From: Coccinella septempunctata
Taxonomy: Eukaryota; Arthropoda; Insecta; Coleoptera; Coccinellidae
Length of the DNA stretch: 64,000 bases
Reading direction: 5' to 3'
NCBI RefSeq assembly: GCF_907165205.1
Contig: NC_058190.1
Span: 34,623,345 to 34,687,344 of the forward strand
The notes below the pieces were generated by a model, which was not told the origin of the DNA, ran no database searches, and was given only the letters and a program-made list of their open reading frames with translations. A program made the position numbers and the translations under genes. Shown here in pieces: positions 43,732 to 54,400 of the stretch (positions within the stretch are counted from its first letter, which is position 1; each line of letters begins with the position of its first letter).

Positions 43732-45283
43732 CTGAAAAACTCTATACTTAAATTATCATAATATTTCAGTATACAAGTTTTAGGAATTTTGTTTAAAATA
43801 GTATTTGCAATAATGAAATATTTTATGATATAACCTATAATATCTGCAAACAAAAAAGTTTCGTTCAATTCTAACTGTTGTTAATCACGTAGAAATTATT
43901 AAACAAAGCTTCATTAACATCAGTATTTGGAAGATCGACGAAATAAGGTAAATCCGAATACCACAAAGTTTCTCAATAGGAGGTCATCATGACTAACATT
44001 CCAGTTTCAAAAGAGAACGAAGGTGGAACTGGAACACCAGATCGGCTATATAATATTGCTTTGGTTTGAAGCATGAAACATTGTTATTAGGAAAAGTTTC
44101 TGTGTACTCAAAATATAACTTTTCTTCGTAGAATCATTCCGATAAAGTTGGTCTACATGAACTATCCCAACAACATGCTTATCAGATTTCATTTCCTCTT
44201 ACCCCTAAATTTCAAGAAGCAAATTTAACAATGATAGAAGCAGATTTATATATAACGCACTACTTCAATTTATTTTTCACCGGTAATGAACTGACATTCA
44301 CACAAGCGAAACGGCCATTTTATTTCGACAGGAGACTTTTTGAAATGAAACTCAAAAAAGATCATAGATAAAGGAGATAAAGGATCTATGAAAAAGATTG
44401 ACTTTTTATCAGTGACAGTAACTTCAACCTATTGTACACAGGGTTGCCAATATCATTTCACGACTTTCGATGCACATTCACAGATATTTCAACTCTAGGT
44501 GACAGGCGCGAAATATTTGAATTTCTCTACGGGAACAGGATCGGCTTCATTATTCGTTAATAATAATTATGCAATATGAATCTCAAAATTAACTTTTTCC
44601 TTAAGGCTCCGACGATATTCAGAGTACTTTTGAATGAATCTTGCTAGTTAAATAAGTCCTACCTTTAAATAGTGGGTACTCGACAGGGTAGTAATTAACC
44701 CTACTCGATATATGCTACCCTTTATATTTGATTTTGAACAAACTGCAAACTTTTCAATACAATGGACATAGTTTTCACAAGATTAAAACGAATCACAAAA
44801 TAATACCTTTACTTCTGTTATGCAATTTTGTTTGAATATTCATTATATGTACTTTTACGTTCCTATGGAATTTTCATTCATGAATTATTAATAGAAGATG
44901 TGTTACTTAGAAACAAAGAAAAGGGTTAAAATGGAAATATAAAACATTAATATAAACAATTTTATTCAGGTTTAAACTCTTACATTCTATTACAGTTGAA
45001 AAATAGCGATGCAGAAAAAACATTAGAGCAAATTATATTCTTCAAAAGAATTTTAAAGAAATACTAAACAAAAAATTGTATGTACCTATGCAATCTTAAC
45101 AATAAAGGAAATATGGCTCTATCCAACATAAAATGAATTCTAAAAGGAGGTCAGAATTACAGGCCAGTCTTGGTGAATTTCGAACTTTTCACTTGTATTC
45201 ATACCTACTGTTAACTTCATTTTTTCAAGCCAGAAATATGACCCGTATGATCTTAACCCATCAAGAATGGAATTTGAAAATAT
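43732..45283. other. Spacer between EB1 first coding exon and DP
   Basis: This must contain the EB1 5' UTR exon(s) and promoter, and the DP 3' UTR (minus strand, with a possible AATAAA near 44962), but I cannot place the EB1 exon or its start site from sequence. No coding exon or obvious repeat is recognised. Confidence 0.45.
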
Positions 45284-46708
45284 TCAATCAATATCACTTG
45301 ATAAATCAGATTCCCCCTCCCCTTCATCATCTGAATAATCATCACCACAGGGAGACAAAGGATCAAAATTAGAAGAATGACGAGAGTTTTCTTCATCTAG
45401 ATGGACTCCTGCTAAATCATCAGACCCCATCAAGAAAGATGTACTGGTTCCAGCATCTACGTTGAAGTTATCTATATCTTTATTTTCACCAGATGCTAAT
45501 TGAACCACATAATCCACAAGTGATTTAGGCACCATTGATTTGATTGTCTCCAAATTTTCAGGTGTAACTGTCCCAGTATCTAAGCCCATAAACATACCAA
45601 TGGACTTCAAAATATCAACATCATCGTTTATCTCAAACTTATCATTAAATTGAAAAATATACTCCAATTTATCATTGGAAATACTACAATCGATAATTGT
45701 TTTCTTATTAGTATTAACAACAATAAATGGTAATTGTATAGAAGAATTAGGAGGGGGTGGTCCATGAGCTTCCTCCATTTGCCTATTTCTCTGAGCTAAC
45801 TTTTTGAAAGCAATCTGATTGAGAATGAGCTCATGAAGTTGCTTTCTTTTCTCTATGATGCTGTATAATTTTTTCTGCTTTTCTTTTTCCAGTTGCACAC
45901 ATTCTTGTAGCGAATTAGTTGGTAATCCTATCCATCTTATTTCTTTTTTTTCTTTTGAAATGATATTCATTGCCATAAGGACATTGAGTGCGTCATATAC
46001 TCTTCTTCTGATATTTTTCTGATCGTATTGTTGGTCAGCTAATGAACTGTTTGTCATGGGATTTGTGAATTCAGCTACCAATTCATCGGCAACTTCGTTG
46101 TATGTAGTAGTCCCCTTTTTTTGAACTTTTTCACAAACTTTCATTGAGAAGTGTCTCAAACCTTTACCAACTTTGTCTGATTTTCTTGATCTTTTAGAAT
46201 CATGAACATAATCCATTTCTAGAGGATCCTGCCTCTTCCTTTGAAGAATCGGGGGAGAGACTGTTTTAATATTTTGAGGCGACTGTTGTACTTGTTGAGC
46301 TACTGCAAAGGTGGGAGGACTTGCCTGTTGCATTTGTACTGTATTTTGTTGAGATGTAGTATTTACAAATCGTATATTTTGCATCTGGGATGGACTCAAG
46401 TGAATTGTTTTTGGACCTTTAACCATCGAGTTCATATTCACATGTATTGGTACAGATTTTGTAACTACATTAGACCCGATTGTTTTGATGATTGGCGATT
46501 GCGGTGCACTGTTTATCAACTGTGTAATTTCTTGTCCACTGGCCGAAGTAGTCTTGAAGATTTTTATAGGTTGTGTAGTCACATTGGAAGTTAAAATACT
46601 ACCGACAGCTTTACCACTAGCTTGTGAGGTTTGCACTAATTTAAGAATTTGTGGTTGACCGTTTGCACCTTGTATAAGCCAGTTCGTTGTATTACCTTGC
46701 TGGGTCAT
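45284..46708 (-). CDS. Dp: E2F dimerisation partner DP, intronless coding region
   Basis: DP heterodimerises with E2F to bind cell-cycle promoters. The 474-residue protein begins MTQQGNTTNWLIQGANGQPQ. The ATG at 46708 has a good AAAATGA context; the nine codons upstream start with GTG and are not needed. A Gln/Thr/Ser-rich N-terminal region is followed by the winged-helix DNA-binding domain at about residues 182-262 (GKGLRHFSMKVCEKVQKK, then QKNIRRRVYDALNVLMAMNI with the RRXYD motif). A coiled-coil (LEKEKQKKLYSIIEKRKQLH) and the DP marked-box region (PFIVVNTNKKTIIDCSISND) follow, and the tail is acidic (DDYSDDEGEGESD). All conserved domains are present without a break. Having no intron in 1.4 kb is unusual for this gene. 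Confidence 0.95.
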   Translation of the reverse strand: MTQQGNTTNWLIQGANGQPQILKLVQTSQASGKAVGSILTSNVTTQPIKIFKTTSASGQEITQLINSAPQSPIIKTIGSNVVTKSVPIHVNMNSMVKGPKTIHLSPSQMQNIRFVNTTSQQNTVQMQQASPPTFAVAQQVQQSPQNIKTVSPPILQRKRQDPLEMDYVHDSKRSRKSDKVGKGLRHFSMKVCEKVQKKGTTTYNEVADELVAEFTNPMTNSSLADQQYDQKNIRRRVYDALNVLMAMNIISKEKKEIRWIGLPTNSLQECVQLEKEKQKKLYSIIEKRKQLHELILNQIAFKKLAQRNRQMEEAHGPPPPNSSIQLPFIVVNTNKKTIIDCSISNDKLEYIFQFNDKFEINDDVDILKSIGMFMGLDTGTVTPENLETIKSMVPKSLVDYVVQLASGENKDIDNFNVDAGTSTSFLMGSDDLAGVHLDEENSRHSSNFDPLSPCGDDYSDDEGEGESDLSSDID

Positions 46709-47486
46709 TTTGCAGAATTCAAAAACAGAATACACACTTCAAAACATTTTTGTCTTTTTCAATCACAAAACTGCACGTCCAGTCTAATCATATGGCCATT
46801 GTTCGTTAACGAGAATTCGCATATAGAGCCCCAACACAAAATTTCACTTTAAATTATTACGTTTTCAATAAATTTGTCTCGATTCTCAATTTGTCTATGA
46901 ATTTGACTCCCAGGCTTGTGAATTCGTGATAAAAAAACTTGGCATAGAAATGATAATTTTAGATTTTACTCTGTGACGAATGTCAAATTATGATTTCAAA
47001 TTTACATTAATCTGTGCGTTATGAAGAGAAAAATGGCATTGAGATTTTTGCATATTTTCAAATTAGCTCGTGTTACACTAATTAGGAGACCTAGGTATTA
47101 TTTATCATGAGTATATGTCTATGTCTATGATTCCTGCTTTTCTTGGCGCGAAAACACCTTGTCTGTTGAGAACAGAGATATATCTCTGGTTGTGAATGGG
47201 AAATGTGTTGAACCTCTTTGGTTGAACGCTAATTGATTTGAATATGAAATAGATCGGCGGCCGTTTAGATATCCATTTTATTATTTTTTTAAGGCCTGGT
47301 TTATGCTTTCCCGTAACTTTAACTCTTAGATACATTTTCATCATTATCGATTGAATCACTATCACTAACGTTGATCGATACTTCAATCAACGATCACTAA
47401 TGACTTTAGATTTGAATAATAATCGGTTCTTGAGAGAGATCTATGGTCGACTCTACCACACGCTTCTGTTGCCTGAAGGCTCTGTA
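46709..47486. other. 5' flank of DP
   Basis: This is the upstream region of the DP gene on the minus strand and should hold its promoter and 5' UTR. I see no unambiguous core-promoter or E2F-site sequence. A palindromic footprint lies at 47165-47196. No coding exon is supported. Confidence 0.45.
47165..47196. repeat. 16-bp CAGAGA palindrome between near-identical octamers
   Basis: CAGAGATATATCTCTG (47173-47188) is a perfect palindrome. GTTGAGAA precedes it (47165-47172) and GTTGTGAA follows it (47189-47196), matching at seven of eight positions. The structure and ends parallel the sites at 16485-16523 and 6058-6092. Confidence 0.55.
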
Positions 47487-47574
47487 CAGGGTGCGCAAAA
47501 TTCGTTGTCAACTAAGAGGATCTAGAAAACTATAAGAGCATTGAGTATTAAACTCAATACTCAATGATAAGAGC

Positions 47575-47840
47575 TAGAAGAAAACAAATGACACATTTCT
47601 TAGCTTTTTTAGAGAAACAAAAAAGGCGGATGAGCATGGATCGGGAACTCCTAGCCTAGAAATAATTAAAAAACGGAAAACATCTTATCTTGGCCACATT
47701 CTCAGACACGAAAGATATAGTTTCTTGAAACTAATAATGGAAGGAAAGATCGAGGGCAAACGAGGCCCTCACTACAGAGGTCAGTTCGAGGCATGCCAAG
47801 CATTTTTCGCGAAGAAGATAAAATCGTTTTGAGCCGATTC
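47575..47840 (+). pseudogene. LINE reverse-transcriptase C-terminal fragment
   Basis: The plus strand reads RRKQMTHFLAFLEKQKRRMS, then KKRKTSYLGHILRHERYSFL, KLIMEGKIEGKRGPHYRG. The block K-R-K-x-x-Y-L-G-H-I-L-R-H-E-R-Y with EGKIEGKRG is typical of the region after the polymerase thumb in RTE-like and related LINEs. It is a fragment without a start or catalytic motif, lying within the mariner-type element at 47487-50087. Confidence 0.75.
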
Positions 47841-48762
47841 GCGCAAAATCCAAAAAGCTAACTCGATAATTTTATCCAAGAAAATATAAATTTATCAAAT
47901 TCGATACATGATGTTATACATATAGTACGTTCAAGTACATTAATTGTAACCACTTGAACGCACTATACAATGGGAAAGATATTGAATAAATAAGGCCTTT
48001 TGTTATGTCGTGAATGTCAGGTTGCCAAACACGAGTTTGTCAGACGTTTTTTGTCCCGAGTGCTGTTGACGCTCTACGGCGGAGAACATTTTTTCGAATG
48101 ATATCACTAAAATAATAATAATTTCATCATCGTACGCTCCGATAGGGTTTTATAAATCAAAGTAATCCTATGATAAATCGCCACAGTTATCGCACCATTT
48201 TTCATCTATATTATTATGAAAGTAAACCAGAGTGATATTGAGCAACTTTGAGTGAAGTGTGTTGTGTTTTTTCAATCAACTAAGTGATAGCCATGAAAAT
48301 TGTGCAGAAAGAAGGATAATTCCCTGTTTCCCTTCCCTTTCAACCCCTTTCTGCTACCAGACAAGTGGAGATTCGCCAAAGCTTCTTCTTCGGCCCATTG
48401 AGGCAAATAATTGCATTTTCACCTGTTCAGTTGTTCAATAATATTCACAATAATAATTATGAGAAATTGATCGCAAAAACCCTTTGCGAACCAATTAGCT
48501 TTATAAGACATTTTAATCTTTAACAACATCACACCCTAGGGCATAAATGAAAAGTTGCGAAAACATTAAAGGAGTGATTCCTTTTCCGAAAATGTGGGTA
48601 TTTCATATGAATTTTGTGAACAGACCTTGCCTAGATAGCTCCCTGAAGATATATCACCTGAAAAGCAATTTCTAATTTTTGATGATACGAGCTAATCAAA
48701 GATTGTGTTGCCACCTGTGAATGGAAAACGGAACTTACTATTTATAATTATTTGAGTGCATC

Positions 48763-48800
48763 TACAGTGACTCTATCAAACATGTTTGATAGTCACTGTA
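48763..48800. repeat. 38-bp near-perfect palindrome
   Basis: TACAGTGACTCTATCAAACA and TGTTTGATAGTCACTGTA are inverse apart from two extra bases. The flanks AGTGCATC and AAGTGCATC are also repeated directly on both sides, which suggests a micro-insertion with a duplicated target, although the ends differ from the CAGAGA family. Confidence 0.5.
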
Positions 48801-50089
48801 AGTGCATCAAGGTAGATAATATGTCTAGGACATATGCAAAGGTAGATTTCTCTCATTGAACTTCAAAAGATATTTTATAGTTCAAAGATTTCTCATCAAC
48901 CGTATGGAGAACACTCCTTCACACTAATTCAAATTTCATATAAATATTGAGTATCAAATATTTCATTTCATACTCAATGATATAAATGAAGTACAACCGT
49001 CTATAGAGACTCTGCTTTAGATTAACAATAATTGTGATGTGAGTAAACTTTGGCAATTCGTAACAAGTATCAACACTATAATCTTGAATTTCGTCTGTAA
49101 AAATAGTCTTTTTCTTTTTAAGTCAGAATCCGGTCATACGAAAATCAATGAATTTGGTACATGGGGGTTTTATGATATGCGAAATCATAGAAACATCGCC
49201 AAAATGGATTGCACTATGAGATTTCGCATTTCGCATATCATAAAACTGCTTTGTACAAAATTCCATTTTTGTATGTATTTATTCTGAGATAGAAGGAAAA
49301 GACTATTTTTAGGGGAGAAATTCAGGGGGCTGTAACTTCGAAAGAGAAAGCCTGGCAAAAATCTGGAATCCTCATCAAAATCAGACATCCAGCTCGGTAT
49401 AGTTATGTAGGGACACAGACATTCATTATTCGAATAATTAATAAACGATAAAGTAAAATAAAAACAGTTAATTAATGAGTGAGAACTCATAAAGGAAAGG
49501 ATAAGAATTCTGACATCAGAAATCTAGCAATACAGAAATAATGAAAAATAGTTTTCAATATACAGGTTTTTTTCGGAAAAACAAAGAATGGTGAAAACCG
49601 GAGCCTTCTACGATACTTCGTTTTTGAGTTTGACAATTTCGTTAAGTTCTCATAACTTTTTTGTCTTTGAAGTTACAAATCTGAAACTTGAACCTTCTAC
49701 AGGCACTTTTTTACGTGGAATCCACTGATGAGCTCAAAATTTTTTTTCATTTCGAGTCATTAGGTAAACTTTCATTTTTTTAAATGTAAACTTTTATTGA
49801 ATTTCTTATTTTTGAATCTTCTGTCAGTAGATTCTACGCATGAAAGTGTCTAAGAAGGTTCAAGTTTCAGATCTGTAACTACAAAGACCAAAAAGGTATG
49901 AGAACTTTTCGGAATCGTCAAAATCTCAATTTTTGTTTATATCTCGAAACCAAAAAATGATAGGCCGATTGTGTTTTCAGATTTGGATTAGTCATGAAAA
50001 AATAGTTCCAGAATGTGTCATCCGTTTTCTTCTAGCAGCTATAGTTCTCGAGATCCCCTCAGTGGACAACGAATTTTGCCCACCCTGTA

Positions 50090-50724
50090 CAGGGTGAGTC
50101 TTTGACTCGTACAAATATTTTAACAATAAATTCCTCAGGTCAAAGGAAACACTTTTGTCCTAGACCATTTTTTGCGAATCGGCTCGGTTCAAAAGTTACA
50201 GGCTGTTGAACAACCATAAAAATGTTATGTTTAGTTCTATCTCACGAACGGTTTCATCGAATAAAATGAATTTCGGAATAAATTCTTTCATTTATTTGAT
50301 TAATCTTTTTCGAATTCAAGATATCAACCACGTCTTCTTGTTTTCTCATTATGACCATTACGTACCATAAAAATACCAAAAATTCAGAAAACCCTTTCAG
50401 TATATGCTATAAGAGCACTCAACTCTTGAACTAATTCGAACGCCATTTAATGAATATTTGAACGTTTTGTAAAATATAAGTATTCTTTAAATTTTCTCGT
50501 ACACTGCGCCGTTTTCGAGTAATATGATGTACAAAAATTGAAAAGAATTTGTGAAATTTGAAAAATTGGGTTCTTTGGCTGAATACAACTCTGTCTAAAA
50601 GATCCACAGAGGTGTACTGAATTTTATCAGGGCCCAATCGGAAAAAATGGTATAGGAAAAAGTGTTTCTTTTAACCTCAAGAATCTACGTTTGAAATATT
50701 TGTAAGAGTCAAAGACTCGCCCTG
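50090..50724. mobile_element. Mariner-type MITE, family M1 copy 1
   Basis: The ends CAGGGTGAGTCTTTGACTCG and, inverted, CAGGGCGAGTCTTTGACTCT continue inward with ACAAATATTT and AAGGAAACACTTTT / AAAGAAACACTTTTTC. TA flanks both ends (50088-50089 and 50725-50726), the left TA being shared with the preceding element. Internally it has ATTGGGTTCTTTGGCTGAAT. A second copy lies at 53978-54378. Confidence 0.85.
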
Positions 50725-51423
50725 TATGGTCGGCCGTGGTTGGCCGACTAGGTAATTAACATAGGAATTTTGGCGATAGTTTTAATTTTCAACACTTTTT
50801 TTAGAGGTTTTTGTGGTCTACAATCTAGAATGATTTTTTTTGTAGAAAAATCTTCAATAAAAAAATCGTGACATTTTGTAAAGTTTCTGATAATCATTCA
50901 TACATCATGAAATATTATTCCTCACCAGGGAAATAAATTTTTGCTTTCAGTATTTTGAAAAACGAAACATTAGTTAACCCATGGAAACGAAATTCAAAAT
51001 GAATTATGATATGTTGTTATTATTCAGAACCAACTACAGTTTTTTTTCATAAATAATTGAAAGGCCAATAATTTATCTTATCTTTATCGAACCGTCGCGT
51101 TGGAATTCTGCTAATTATCATGATGTTCTTTCTTTCTTACATTCGTACTCCCTTGTTGTGTTGATTGTTTTTGTCTCTCATAATTTCTGTGTTTGTATCT
51201 TAATTAAACGAGGTAATTTTTAAAATTTTTTATTGAAATTTATTTATAAAACGAAGATATAAATTTGAGTTTGTTCGAAATCTGAAAGATAAATAGTTCG
51301 TGTTGATTTGCTGAATCCGACAATCTCGTGTGAAGAAAAAATTCTGGATGAGTTCTTAACACTGGATTACTTGACATAATCATTATAAATTATTTCCAAA
51401 TTTTTCAGCTCAAAAGATTCATA

Positions 51424-54400
51424 ATGGATAATGCTACTATCAATGCTAAGGGTTGTGACCCATCCCCGAATATAAGTGAAGAAAAGAATCGTAGTGATAC
51501 TGAGCCACTAGTGATAAGCATTGACGCTCATGAAATACCTCGCCAAAATGGTGAGGTAATTCGAGATTCGGGGTTTTTAGGTGAGAAATTCAATTATATC
51601 TATTGAATGCATGAGAGATACCCATATTTGTTGGTTTTTTATTGAAAAAAAGGGCGCACTTCAGGGTTATCAGAACCATTCAAAACACAGTAGAGCCAAA
51701 TGATGTAAAATCAAAACAAAGAGAGTCAATAAGTGGTGGTAAAATGAGACACCCTCCAAATTTCTTGAAAAACTTGGGGTATGTAAGAATAGTTATTATA
51801 GTCGAGCCAGCAAGCAGGCAAGACGATATCTAGACAGTTTTTGGCCGAAGTGCGAATTTCGTAAAAAATTAATTTGATAACAGAAAATGGCATCAGTTGT
51901 TATTATAACAGGCGTTTATGTCTTTCTTAAATTGTGGATTCACTGAAATGACACAATTACCGTTCTCGTTCTTTGTTGTATCATAGTACCCACAGCGGGC
52001 TACAAGGGTTTATGGATGAAAAATGTCTGATGCGAACGAAAAATACTTGCCTTCAAAAATTTTCGTTCAGAAATTTATAAGTTTTTGTTGAGGTCGAAAA
52101 TTATTTGTATTTTTGAGTCTTCCAATGTACCATGATTTAAATACATATATTTTGTTAACCCTAAAGACAAAATTTATTAACATCATAGAGTATAGGTACA
52201 TAAACAGTATAACAATAAAACTTTCAATTTCAATATGAGAATGATAATACATAGTTATATTATTCAAGTAGCTTATTATGTCTATTTTTTAGGTGCATAA
52301 CCTAAATCATCCAAGAAATAAAGCCATAATGCGACTTGCAAACTGTGTTGAGTGTGATTTATCCACGAGTATTTCTAAAATATTCAACCCCAGTTTCAAT
52401 AATATAAAGGGTATCCTGGGTATCTGTAAACAAATGCGGGGGACTTAGGGAGATTATTTCTCGATGAAAATAAGCAGATGTAGTTCCTATAAATTATTTT
52501 CGAAATCGACCTCCCTTCCAAGATACAGCCTTTGGAAGGCGATGGCGAGTTGACAGTTTTTAATTTTTTACGGGTTCATAAAACTATACATACTATGAAG
52601 CACTAAGTAGATGTTACTCACACAGTTTTTTTAGATCTCTATAACTTATAACTTTATTATTAGGTGTTGAAAATAACAACCCCTTATGATTTTCCTCCAA
52701 AAATTGTTTTCGTGGGATAGATTTTCGAAAAATATAATTCTCTTATGGTTTCCCATTCAATTCTGGAAAAAAAAAGGCTCTTGCAAAATTTCGATACAGT
52801 CGTTACTTTTCTCAGAATAAATAAAAACTTATAAGCAGTTCTGATCACTGTTCATTCCATTTCATCGTGTGTTCATAGAATTACTACCCCCCGTTAAAAT
52901 ACATGTTGTTATTTTCAACCCCTAATAATAAAGTTATAAGATCTAAAAAAATTGTGTGAGTTACATCTACTCAGTGCTTCATATTATGTACTTTATAGTT
53001 TTAGGACTCAGTGTTTTTTAGAACCCGTAAAAAAAATTAAAAACTGTCAACTGGTCATCGCTTTCCAAAGGGTGTATCTTGGAAGAGAGGTCGATTTCGA
53101 AAAAAATTTATAGGAACACCCCTGCTTATTTTCATCGAGGAATCATCTCCCTATGTTCTTCACATTTGTTTACATAAACCCAGTATAGCCATAAGCAATT
53201 TTTTTTTAGAAACCAGTCAATTGACAGAAATAAAATTGAGCAGAGATTCTATGAGAGCAAGAGGGCAACACAAAAAAATTTGCTGGTGTTTCTTGCAATT
53301 GCAAGGGATAGAAAAAAAGTTACCCCTAAAATTTATTTCGCAAGAAACTCTTCCTCATTCATATCATATATATTAATTTTTCATAGCCTGATTCATTTTG
53401 AACGAATAAGGACAATTGTAATTTCTTTAAACGGTTTCTGAGAAAAAGTATAATCAACAGGTCCTACGTAGCGTGAGTCTTAACGAATCGGGCTTAAATT
53501 TACTTAGTAGGCGGACATCAAGTTGATTCTGGCAGTCTCAATTGAGAATGAAAATATGAATAGATTTTTCAATTTTTCATTTTTATCTACCCAAACAATT
53601 TTAACTCAGACATATAGTTCGTAGTATACCATAAATGGTACAAGTACCACTATTTTTCAAACCACTTACGTCACTTACGATATTTACATAGTCGTACATA
53701 GCCTGTACATAACGCCATAAATATTGCCTAACATTTTGAATAATCGTATTTGAAAAAAAATTTAGTTTTCTTTTTTAAATTATTTCTACTAAACTTAGTA
53801 TTTAGGAATTTTCACGAAGGTGAACGTTTCAAAACGTTAATGAGTTCCAAAAAGTGTAACTTTATATGTGATAAATAGAAAAAGTGATTCATTTCTCCTT
53901 TTTTCTCAAATTATATCTACTAAACTTAGTATTTAGGAATTTGAAATAACAAGGCTTTCAAAAACTGTACAAATATACAGGATAATTCTTTGCCTCTTAC
54001 AATAACTATTTTAACACTATAAATAAACTTGAGGTTAAAAGAAACACTTTTTATAAAAAGAAAATATTCTTCATATTTTCTAGTATTATGCGCCGTTTTC
54101 GAGTAATTTGATGTTCAAAAATTAAAAAGTATCTGTGAAATTTGAAAAATTGGGTGCTTTGGCTGAATACACCTTTGTTTAAAAGATCCACATATGTGAG
54201 CAGGTGTTATCCATTTACGATAGTTATTCAGAAGGTGAATTTGGTTTTCCAGGGGTGGCACAGCATATTATGAGAAGTTAAAATGGCTATATATAAAAAA
54301 AATGGTATAGGAAAAGTGTTTCTTTTGACCTCAAGAATCTACTCTTAAAATATTTGTACAAGTCAAAGACTCACCCTGTATATTTGAAATCAGAAAAAAA

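Larger units (their letters stand above)
47487..50087. mobile_element. Mariner-type element, 2.6 kb, without intact transposase
   Basis: The ends CAGGGTGCGCAAAATTCGTT and, inverted, CAGGGTGGGCAAAATTCGTT are followed by matching GTC(A/C)ACT and GGATCT and flanked by TA (47485-47486 and 50088-50089). A second inverted pair (TTGACAATTTCG...CTTGAACCTTCT near 49640 against its inverse near 49860) lies in the right part. A LINE fragment is inserted near its left end. No transposase motif is readable. Its right TA is shared with the next MITE. Confidence 0.8.
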
